This document shows positions 55,001 to 64,000 of a DNA stretch of 64,000 nt, piece after piece (position 1 is the stretch's first letter; each line of letters begins with the position of its first letter). Position numbers and translations under genes: made by a program. The stretch is from Ignelater luminosus (taxonomy: Eukaryota > Arthropoda > Insecta > Coleoptera > Elateridae). The stretch is from assembly GCA_011009095.1 (NCBI GenBank), contig VTPC01001055.1, positions 49,011 through 113,010 of the forward strand, written 5' to 3'. A model generated the notes under the pieces. The model was not told the origin of the DNA and made no database searches. It was given only the letters and a program-made list of their open reading frames with translations.

Positions 55001-57790
55001 GGGATAAACTAAGATTATCTAGGTTTAATGAAATTGAATTTCTGATACATCGCACTAAACTGTCTTACTTATGATATGATTTGAATAAGAAATGTTATCT
55101 CCAACGTGTTGTAATATTTCTTAAAGTAACTAATTCTTATTAAATTTAAATTTTGGTGATTACCTGAAACTGTGACCTTTGATATTTAAAGCGAATGCTA
55201 GAATTACCGAACGCGGTGTGTAGATAAGCTACTTCATTAATCATCGAAAAACTGGTTCGTTCTGACGAGTGTTTGTCTATATAGTAAGGGAGAGAAACTA
55301 AGCGATTTCTCAATTTTCGATAGCAATTTGGCGAGTGGATATACAGGAATTGTAAGTTATTATTTTCGCGTTTAGTTTCTTGCGGCATTTCCTCTTTTGA
55401 AATTTAATGAGTAACATTTGTGCCGAACACTTTGTCAATACGAAAAAGCGTAGACGTTATCATCCAATGATCCCTTTGAAACTTGAGTTTTCACATTTCA
55501 TGCGATCCGGCTAAGCGCGTCAAATATCACGCCATCATTACAACTGTGCTTTGAATTTAGATTTTTCGTATTTTTTTCACTTTATATTAAAACTGAAACG
55601 TTGTACAAACCTTATTGATCTATAAATACACGTGCAGATTTTGACATGTTATCGAAGTAAAAAAACAAGCTTCGTACGTATTTATGTAGGTAAATAAATG
55701 GAAATAACACAAACCAAAAGCTTTAATTAAAAATGTTCAACATCACTTTTACACAAACTCATTTCGATAACTTCGGAAATCTGAAATTAAGGTGCTTAAA
55801 CATTTCAATGAGCAGTAATTTATATTTCTCATTAATGTTTGATTCTTTAAGTGATAACCCCAAAATAATGCGTCCTAAGAAAATATATGAACACTGTTTT
55901 TGATAAATTGAAGGTAGATTGCAAAAATGCAAAATTACTTTTTTTTCAGTAAGATAGCATATTTTTCTTATTTTCTTCTAGGTACTTCAACTTTTCATGA
56001 CGGTGCGTGGGAACCAACAAAATTTATAAAATATCAGATGTTTTAGAGTAATACTCAAGTAAAAAAAATCATCTCGATATCGTATGACCTTTCCGAGGTA
56101 TTGAGAAAAGATACCCCTTATATCTAGAAAACAATTCATACAGAAACTCTTTTTACTATTTCTGTCATATACGAAATGTATGTATTGTATCATCTAAAAT
56201 ATCCAATGTATACTGTCGAAATTATTTGTATATACCAGATTCTAATTCTTTTTGCGACCAGATTTAAGTCATGAAAAAACATATATGATGCCTACCAGGA
56301 TATTATGTTAATGACCGACCGCCCCATGTTCACCACGCCAAATTTCTCACTACTGTTGGTGTGGTTATTTGCAGGCTTAAGTTATACCAAACGCATCTTA
56401 GCCTCTGCTTTTACTTCCGTTCAGATATTTTTATTTTGTGAGACCTAATTATTTCGTTTTTCATAAATTTATTTGTTAAACTGTTTATTTTGTGTTAGCA
56501 GGAATATTTTGGTTTAATGCTTGTCGAGTTTTTAAATTATAGTTTGTTCGTGCCAAGCCCGACGGATTTCTCAGAAACCCTTATTTTTAAAGAGCGTTGC
56601 TGACGACCAAGTACAAATTACAGTGTATCAATGGGCTGTACAAACTTTCCATTTATCAAATAGTTGCCATTGTATTTTATTTTCTCCCAGGGTGAAAGTG
56701 ACTGTGCTTAACTCGATTGTCACGCAGGCATTCTGGTTTTAGTTTCTGTAAAGAGTACGTATGTGAGCAAGCTTTACGTACTTTTGCTGCAAGTTCTTTG
56801 TTTAAGAATTGATGTTATTGGGAATTTATACAAAAGTGGTTTCATAAAATTTCATAAACGTTCTTCTAGGACGGATTAGGATAAAGTGCGAAGTAGTAGA
56901 CAATCTGGTGTAATTTGCTAAGATAATCTTTTTTTGTGTAAAGGCAATTTAACTGTCGAACTCAGACCGGAATCTCCGGGATTGTGAAGAGTGAAGTCGC
57001 TCCATTTAGTTTCTTTTCTGGATTTAATCAAGGTTTAATACCTAATTAAATATCTTGTAAGCAAGTGTTTGCTGCTTGGTTGTTATGAGCATAATTTTTT
57101 GTACAATTGAGTATCGCAATGGGCACCGTGCAGTGACTAAAATTCAGTTCTTTTAACAATAGCCTCGAAGACGTTCCGGCTTAATTTATGCTGTAGTGAC
57201 TACGGGTGGTTGTGCAAAAATTCAGCCGCGGGCCGGTGTCTGTCGAACGCCGAAGCAACCATTTGAGGCCGCTGACCACCGATCTTGTTATTTGGAAAGG
57301 AAAGGAAAACCCCTTCTGGATTCAGCTGGTGAGCTTCAAAAACAGCCCAGGAAGTAGCGTGTAAGAGTTTTGTTTATTATAATTTTATTTGTAGTTAAAA
57401 ATTATTGTTGTTTAGCGCAATTTTTGCAAATTTGTTTAGAGAGAACCTTTAAAATTTAAATTAGAGAATATAACAATTAAATTTGTGAAACGAATGTTTG
57501 AAGGCAGGGTCAAGATCTGACTGCCTATTTGTTTATTTAAATATGCGTTAATTTTTCCACTCATTTTATTTTTTTATAACATATGTTTTTTGTTTTTTTG
57601 ATCAAATCATTAATTTTTTTTAATATTTGCTTTGGTTGCAAATTTAAAGTTTACTTGGTAAGTAAGGGTGTATCGAATTGATCACCTTAGTAAAATTCTG
57701 GTGTCATCAGCATTTACGAAACTAGAACGTTGTATAACATATTTTGAGTATTTTAATAAATAAAGTGTCTATTGTGAGTAATTCAGGTAA
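52021..57790. other. Dop2R upstream intron, no gene
   Basis: AT-rich. An 11-bp perfect hairpin AAAAACATCAT/ATGATGTTTTT with an 8-base loop lies at 52492-52521. GC-richer stretches at 52140-52380 and 56270-57360 look like repeat DNA; 57220-57300 (CCGCGGGCCGGTGTCTG) precedes a T-rich tract in the same layout as 36085-37436. ORFs at 55388-55146 and 56193-55987 are not recognisable. Confidence 0.4.
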
Positions 57791-57880
57791 GCCCATATAC
57801 AGAGTGTTATTTTATAAACAGTCTACATACAGGGTGTTACTTTGTAAGGAGTCTATAAACTGGGTGTTAGTCTACGAGAA
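57791..57880 (+). repeat. 30-bp unit x 3
   Basis: Three adjacent 30-bp units, each with ...TAYATACAGRGTGTTAYTTT-like sequence (third: TATAAACTGGGTGTTAG). The period is exactly 30 in all three. Copy 2 of the family has a single unit here. Confidence 0.8.
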
Positions 57881-58087
57881 GCTGCGTGGACTGGACGATG
57901 GTTCCCTTTTGACCTTCAGCTTTTGGCACCCTTAATTCTGCCTATCTTTTCTAGAATTATTAAGAGTTTTTGTAAGTGTAAGCTTTTCCTTTGTTCTGAA
58001 GGTAAGTTTAGGTTGAACCACACTCATCTCTGACTAGAACTACGGAATTGAACATTAGGCCTCTTTTTCAGATTTTTCCCGTTACAA
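57791..58087 (+). repeat. Retroelement-leader-like repeat, copy 3, with 30-bp triplication
   Basis: Ends TTTTTCCCGTTACAA like copies 1 and 2 and keeps the landmark order: TATACAGAGTG, TTTTGGCACCCTT (57921-57933), GAAGGTAAG (57998-58006), GAACTACGG...GAACATTAG. Its start is a tandem array of three 30-bp units (57791, 57821, 57851). More diverged than the other two copies. Confidence 0.6.
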
Positions 58088-59639
58088 AGTATGTATAATT
58101 CTGCTCATTTCTAGCAAAACTGCTTGTTATTAGTTAATACCTTATTATTTTACAAGTTGTATCAATAAGAACGATCAGACTTTTGTATATTGCATCTCTA
58201 AAATGTAGTGTTTTATTATTTATATAAATAAAAAACAAAAATATATATATTTTTTCCTTCCATTTTATTAATTACCAATTACAGAACTTACTGTATGAGG
58301 CAACTGAAAGTAAACGACATTGACGATGACATCAGTTGTTTTGGCATATTTTAGTTGTCTGATTACACAGCTAACATCGTTCTTTACTTTCAATTGCTAT
58401 CGATAGTGCATCACTTTTGAAAATTGTATTTCCCTAAAACGAACTATGTATATTATATTTTACCGGCACCAACTGTTAAAGTAACCTAATTCATAATTTC
58501 ATCCAGTAGTATTTAAAAGTGACCTAGAAGGGTTAAAGTAAGAGTAAGTGTTAGTAAATAAAAATCTCGATCGGTTCGAACAGCTTAATTTGCTTGACGG
58601 GCTCATAAAAAACAAACTGAACAAGAAACTCTGGACAATTCGAGGAGCTTGAACGGCTCGAACGGCTTAATAAATACGCAGAAGTCTATACAGTAGATCC
58701 AGGAATCTAAACATTTAAAGATACTTTTGATCTAATCACATCTGGACAGACAATAGATTTGTAATATGCTCTTTTAGAGAATCGGAGAATATACAGATAA
58801 ATCTTTAGCGTTTACTGGAGTTATCTAATGAAATTAATAAAATCTCTGCGTATCTGTTGATATTTGATATCTATATAGGTTGGAAAACTTTTACTGAAAT
58901 TTTATTTAAAGTATCTAAAGTGAAAAGACGATGAATATTGAAAATGCCCAATTCAAAGATTATTGAAAATGTATCGACGATGCCTTCTTCTGCTTCTCTT
59001 TCAATGCTTTTGAACAACAAATAGAAAAAAAAGCCAGTCTCAGTAGTTGAAAAAAAACTGTTCATACGTGTTTTAGCAAACTAACGGTCCTAACAACAAC
59101 CACCAAAACAGTGAGAAATAAGTGCAATACCAATAAAACAGATTTCCCACTTTCTTATCGTATTTCTAAATTCTGTAGCAAACCTTTATTTGCCTTTAAG
59201 TAACTACTTCGTAATTAAACAAAAACAAAAATTTCATCTTAGTATATTTTAAGCAGATTTCAAGCGAATTTCATTCGTGCAGGAACAAATGATTTTGGTT
59301 TAGGGCTTACGCAGTGTTTCCGTTTCGAAACTCGCAAAATATTCAACAAGCACCCAGGAAGCAGAGTGACGTCTAGTTCACGTAATTTGTTGCTCATAGT
59401 TCCATTCGTGTTTTAAAAAAAAGGTCAAAATGCTACAGCTCAAATATCACATCAGGATATGAAAAAGACGTTGTTTAATGACGAAGTAGACACAGTTTGA
59501 CGTCATACTAGAAAATGAAATTTTTGATAATCAATACAAAGCCATTATAGTTAGTTTTGTTGCAAAGAGTTTTTATCTTAAGCTTCTCTTCTCTTCTAAT
59601 AAAGTTGAATAATAATACATTGTTGTTAAGTGGCGTTAG
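58088..59639. other. Upstream intron, no gene
   Basis: AT-rich. Imperfect inverted repeat: GCAACTGAAAGTAAA (58300-58314) and TTTACTTTCAATTGC (58383-58397), one mismatch, possibly a small palindromic element. Nothing else seen. Confidence 0.5.
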
Positions 59640-60115
59640 CTACGTTATGTTTGAGCAATTGCATGCCTGTATGTCCGTCCGCTGCATAACACCAGATACC
59701 ATTCGACCGATTTCTGCCAAACTTGAAACATAGGCTCCTTAGGTCCCGAAGGTGTGCGAGATACCTTTTGTTTCCGTCTAGCCTGGTCCCTTAAGGAACT
59801 CTACTCATAAGGGTCAATAAGAAAATTGAGCATAGTTTCAACACCAGTCAACTAACCGTATTGAACCAAACTTGGAACATAAGTTGCCTAAGGCATTGGG
59901 ATATGCAGAACATCTTTGGTTTCCGTCCAATATGGTTCCTTTTTGAAGTAGTTTGCTTTTAGGAATCTATATAAAATTTAAACAGAGTTTCACAGTTTCC
60001 GCTCAGCGTGGTATTTGATATAAATTTCTAACTACAATGTGATGATGAATATTATATCATTCAGTATCCGTCATTTTATTCCAGTCAAGTGTGGCAAATT
60101 ACGCCATGCAAGCCC
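59640..60115 (+). mobile_element. Helitron-like or related non-autonomous repeat
   Basis: Contains TGTATGTCCGTCCGCTG followed by two head-to-tail units with a period of about 149 bp: ACCGATTTCTGCCAAACTTG...ACATAGGCTCCTTAG and ACCGTATTGAACCAAACTTG...ACATAAGTTGCCTAAG, each continuing with GTTTCCGTC(T/C). 'Gtccgtc ... accgattt... ccaaacttg ... acata' repeats of this kind are familiar from insect non-autonomous elements often annotated as Helitron-related. The tail ATTACGCCATGCAAGCCCGG also resembles such element ends. Exact class and ends are uncertain. Confidence 0.5.
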
Positions 60116-61089
60116 GGTTTTAAATTTACAAAAGTACGCTGTTAGAAAAAAAAACAAGTAAACAACTTTTTATTTATTGAAATATTTTATAACTAAATTC
60201 ACCTTCATTGATTCTATCTTGACACCTAGTAAATGCTAAACTTTGTCATAATATTATTCCAAAAATCAACATAGATTCTTGTGTTAGTCACTAAATAATC
60301 TTTCCAGGAAATTATAGATTTGGCTTCAATAGATAGTACAACTTCCATAAAACAGTCAAGAGTTATACTGACGTCACTGAATAAAATTTAAAATTAAATT
60401 GATTTTCACGCTAAAGAAATCACAAACAAAAAAATTATTTCAATCGATATGCACGTTTTGATTGATCTTCTTTCATATGCAATATTAAAAAATCAAAAGT
60501 CTTAAACAATTGGTAAGATTCATTCTTTCTTCTTTACATGCAACCATTTTACTGAATGTTTGGCATCACTATCGTGTAAAAATTACAAGACAACTAATTT
60601 TTACAAAAATCTCAACATTGATGTTTTGTCTTGAAGTTTGTTAACTCTACTTTTTTGTATCAATAACGTCTTCAAAGAAAAGGCAGCCGAAAGAAAGAAC
60701 TCATTGATTGTCGTTCTGTAAGAACTTCCAACGGCATACGAGCCATAGGAAGCGAGATATTTGTAAAAAACCGATTTTCGTGAGCTTTGACCTTTGATAT
60801 CTTGACTAGCGGACATGATATCTTAGGACACTTTTCAGTCCGTCTTTAAAACGTCGAGACAAAGGTCTATACAAATTTTCAGGTTTGTATCTTTCATTCC
60901 AAGGTTTGGCTTTAATTTCGCCTTATTTTATTTGACTATTGGAGTGTCATCAGATTCAACCGAGAGCTACTTTGGTGGGGTTAAGGTCATTTTCGTTCAA
61001 TTGTGTCACAGTTTATGGCTCACCTCAAAATGTTATTAAAATGGCACATTGATTTTTAAAGATTAATTTAATAATTAAATTAATTAAAT
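60116..61089. other. Upstream intron, no gene
   Basis: AT-rich. The 71-codon minus ORF at 60816-60601 is unsupported. Around 60880-60940, CTTTAATTTCGCCTTATTTTA resembles 52069-52090, so a fragment of repeat B may be present. Confidence 0.4.
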
Positions 61090-62400
61090 AGATTATACAA
61101 GCGATGTTAAAAAGTCTGGGAGAACCAGATCTACAAATGCTAACCGAGATATTCAACAAAACATGGCACACGGGAAAGGTACCAGAAGACTAGAGAATTG
61201 GTATAATCCAACCAATATTTAAGAAAAGCCACACCAAAATATGCAAAAACTATAGAGGTATACGACAACCTTACTGAGTATAGTCTCTAGACTAGATGAT
61301 AGTATAATGAACAAGAGATTAAGAAAGGTGGTAGAAGAGGACCTAAATAAAAAACAAAGCAGGATAAGAAAGGGTAGAAGTATTCAGGATCACATATTCA
61401 CCATTAAGCAATTGATAGAGAAAACCAGATTTCGCGTTCCTGGACGAGGCGTTCGGTCGTGTCCCGCAAAAAGTAATATGGGAAAGCTTCAACCGCAGAA
61501 ACGTAAGTCCAAAACTACTAACAGCTATAAAACAAAAGTTATGTTAGAAAAGACAATACGCAATCAAAGGCATTTGAAATAAATGACGGATTGAGACAAG
61601 GGGGAGTGCTAAGCCTGACCCTATTCATAGTGATTATGGACGATACCATTAAAGCAACGAAAAAGAAAACAAAGAAAATAGCAATAGGCTATAACAAATT
61701 AAGACCAGTAGAACTATCATTATGTGCTTTTGCAGATGTGCTTCGAAAAGAAAGAACATTAAAATTATGGGAAGAAAAACTACATAAAAGAAACATGAAG
61801 ATAAACACCAACAAGACCAAAGTCATGATGGTGGGAAAAGAAAATAAAAAGATTGAAATAAAAATAAACCAGGAACGAGTAGAGCAAGTATATGCTTTTA
61901 AATACTTGGGAATACTGATACTGGATGAAAGACTAAGTAACGCCGCAAGGATGTACCACAGCCTAAGCCATTTTTTTATAAGAAGAAAAAAGATAAACAC
62001 TAAAACAAAAATGACAGTTTGTAAGACGATTTTCAAACCAATTCCATCATATGGCAGCTGGGTGTTAGCAAATCCAATGAAGAGCAGAGTACAAACATTA
62101 AGCATGAAATATTTACGGCGAGTAAAAGGAATGACAAGACGGGATAGAATAAGAAACGAAGTAGTCAAAGAAGAGTTAGGGATGGAACCGGTTGTGAAGG
62201 TTATTGAAAGACGACAGTTGAAATGGTTTGGGCACCTAGTTAGAATAGAAGACAGAAGACCAGTAAAACGCATCTGGGAAGCGCTAGAACAAAAATGCAA
62301 ATTAAGAGGAAGACCCAAGAAGACTTAGAACGATGAGGTCGCCGCCACGCTCAAAAGAAGAGAAACAATATAGACGGAAGTCAGAAGAAAGTTTCAAACC
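61090..62400 (+). mobile_element. Non-LTR retrotransposon (LINE) fragment, reverse transcriptase part
   Basis: 5'-truncated, frame-broken RT coding region. In order: LGEPDLQMLTEIFNKTW and TGKVPED(stop)RIG (RT start; the stop replaces an expected Trp), KNYRGI, then in another frame KVVEEDLNKKQSRIRKGRS and DHIFTIKQLIEK (61307-61450), then QGGVLSLTLFIVIMDD and LCAFAD (61591-61740), NMKINTNKTKVM, AFKYLGILI, and the C-terminal KYLRRVKGMTRRDRI...RQLKWFGHLVRI...RGRPKKT to 62328. The catalytic FADD motif reads FADV, followed by a gap. At least two frameshifts. Clade not assigned; the endonuclease half is missing. Confidence 0.85.
61591..62328 (+). pseudogene. LINE reverse transcriptase, 3' half
   Basis: Longest open piece of the LINE: RT motif 4 (RQGGVLSLTLF), damaged motif 5 (FADV in place of FADD), then the thumb and connection region ending in a KWFGHLVRIEDRRP segment typical of insect LINE ORF2 C-termini. 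It needs the upstream frames to make a full palm, and one catalytic Asp is lost, so it is inactive. Confidence 0.85.
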
Positions 62401-63089
62401 CGTATATTTTTGTACTTAGTGCTCCCCAAATGAACTTACAGCGGAGGTAATGGTATCAATCGATAGGGTAAAGGTTGCTTCTCAATCTGGCTTGAATTGG
62501 TAAATGGTATCGTTAGAGCAGAAAGTTTTTCCAAATCTGACATCAATAATCCCATGTACGGGTTTGAAACTCCACACTCGGTATAAATAGATTCTTGAAT
62601 CTCAGCTGGTTTGTGTTGGCGATCGTCTTATGTTTATTTGAATCGTCAGAAAGTGCTTGCTTTACTCTTTGAGACGCAGTAACTACATAACAATATGAAC
62701 TTTTTCCTGATAGACATTTTAATACCTTTGAGCCCGCCGCTACTTTAGTACATGTGTTTAGATTGTATATGTCTTTCGGATATGTAGTTTGTATCTTTGG
62801 TTTACCGCTCTGCTTATGTAACTTCTTACGATTTGACAATTTCACCTAATTAATGTACCTTAATTAATGATCGAATACTACCTCGCTTTTTCTAAAGCTT
62901 AACTTAAAGACCTTTCTATGGTCAATAGTAAGAAACTTATCAGATAAAAATAACTTTTGATGCATAAACATGTTTGGCAAAAGAATTTTGACCTTGAGCT
63001 GACCCGTTAAAGAATAATGAATGGTCTTTGTCGCAATTTTCTAAACTTTATGCAAGATATTGTTTCTTCTCCTTTATTTGCTTGTAGCT
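62401..63089. other. Region between LINE and repeat B copy 2
   Basis: May include the LINE 3' tail up to about 62480. The 100-codon minus ORF at 62845-62543 is unrecognised. Nothing else seen. Confidence 0.4.
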
Positions 63090-63275
63090 TGTAACGTTCA
63101 GTTTTGCTTCTGTTACATGTGTTATATTTAGTCTGCGCTTTCGGTGTGTTTTTGTATTTTTTTAGTTTTCTCTCGTTTGGACAGGTGTTTGATATTGGTA
63201 GGTTCACACTGGGAGGTTGATTAACTGTTGTAGCTTCTTTCTTTCTTTTTATTCAATTAGGTTTGACAATTTTAT
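63090..63275 (+). repeat. Dispersed repeat B, copy 2
   Basis: TGTAACGTTC... to TCAATTAGGTTTGACA, matching 51835-52020 in the same orientation. T-rich and non-coding. Confidence 0.6.
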
Positions 63276-64000
63276 TATTAAGGCAAGCAGGACGCAGGAT
63301 ATAATTATTTCCAACGTGCGTCGAGTTTATTTTTACTTTACAGGTTGTAGAATTTAAACTCCTTGTTAACGGAGTATTTTCCTACGGAGCTTACGTGAAA
63401 TGGATTGGATTGGTTGAGCGACTGTGGTCGAGGACGTTGAGGGCGGTTTACTTCCGGTGAAGACAGACTGTTTGTGCCCAGCAAATCTGTCGGCTGTGGT
63501 TGTTGTGGGTAGGTACTTTTATTGTGTGCAAAGCCTTACACATTGGGCTAAGTTTTTCTTTTCTCTTGTTTTCTTTGTTGATTTTTCTTTCCTGATGGAA
63601 ATTATCAAGTCGAATTAAAATTGAAGATTTCCTAAACACCTCGCAACAGATGCTCTCCGGGGGTCTCATTTAATTTAACGGATCGCACAGCAACCGGTTC
63701 ATTGGCTAAAAATTCTAAACTAAAAATTAGAACATTGCAATCTGGGTCTAGCGTTGTATCTTACAAATATAATAACTTTATGGAGATTTTGTCGATCACA
63801 AGCACTAATGTACTATTATTAACCTCAAAACTACAAAAAGAATATTTGCTTATATTGCTATTTGTAAACTCAATTTTGTGTGTTTAACATTATTTTTTTC
63901 TGGTAAATGTAGTTTGTTACAGCTGATTTGTCTCTACCTACGAGCAGATCTGCTTTGCAGCGGAGAATCTCCGTGGTAAGTCTTTTTAAAGATAACTTGA
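63276..64000. other. Right-edge sequence, no gene
   Basis: GC-richer at 63370-63520 (GGACGTTGAGGGCGGTTTAC), followed by T-rich DNA, again the layout of the putative retroelement leaders. No exon of Dop2R and no element end found before the edge. Confidence 0.4.

Noticed and set aside
55146-55388. 80-codon minus ORF upstream of the TM4-TM5 exon, considered as the TM1-TM3 exon
   Set aside because: No hydrophobic helices, no Asp of TM3 and no DR at the end; cannot be the missing receptor exon.
61689-62318. 209-codon minus ORF
   Set aside because: Antisense shadow of the LINE reverse transcriptase, which has clear RT motifs on the plus strand.
1-64000. CRISPR arrays, bacterial operons, tRNA and rRNA genes
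   Set aside because: No regularly spaced identical repeats, no cloverleaf-forming sequence and no rRNA segment recognised by eye; the DNA is plainly eukaryotic, with spliced exons.

Overview
The window is nuclear DNA of an insect. It is strongly AT-rich and has very long introns. One host gene is recognisable: the 3' half of a D2-like dopamine receptor (Dop2R family) on the minus strand. The rest is intron or flank filled with transposable elements and their remains. Receptor sequence and element types show an arthropod, most likely an insect; I cannot name the order with confidence.

Host gene. Five minus-strand exons (50618-50366, 41695-41430, 12872-12702, 4499-4312, 4213-3999) join through GT-AG sites with matching codon phase at all four junctions. 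They encode about 363 residues, from the Tyr of the DRY box through TM4, TM5, a long third intracellular loop, TM6 (CWVP), TM7 (NPVIY) and a very short tail. The introns are 98 bp, 8.2 kb, 28.6 kb and 8.7 kb. Exons for the N-terminus and TM1-TM3 were not found and probably lie beyond 64000.

Mobile DNA, in order. 1-1070: T-rich repeat copy 1. 5483-6722: mauritiana-type mariner, dead. 18618-22146: an uncommon DNA transposon with 32-bp TIRs, a 4-bp AGTT target duplication, nine subterminal copies of a GATAAAGGATTTATGT-like motif and a multi-exon gene for a DUF7869-type protein (possibly Sola-like), decayed. 25014-26166: two tandem 0.6-kb units. 32373-33179: possible MITE. 36085-37692: possible LTR-retroelement 5' end plus T-rich leader copy 2. 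38554-39832: second mariner, irritans/vertumnana-like, on the minus strand, dead. 42400-44958: short LTR retroelement with near-identical LTRs and a coiled-coil Gag-like ORF but no pol. 47294-47660: four-copy minisatellite of about 93 bp. 51835-52020 and 63090-63275: another dispersed repeat pair. 57791-58087: leader copy 3. 59640-60115: Helitron-like tandem repeat. 61090-62400: broken LINE reverse transcriptase.

How the parts relate. The receptor is the only host function seen. All recognised elements lie in its introns or flanks, and four of the five with coding sequence are antisense to it. The strongest candidate for something little described is the 18618-22146 transposon, because of its repeat-studded ends, internally duplicated exons and poorly characterised transposase family. 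No tRNA, rRNA or CRISPR array was seen.
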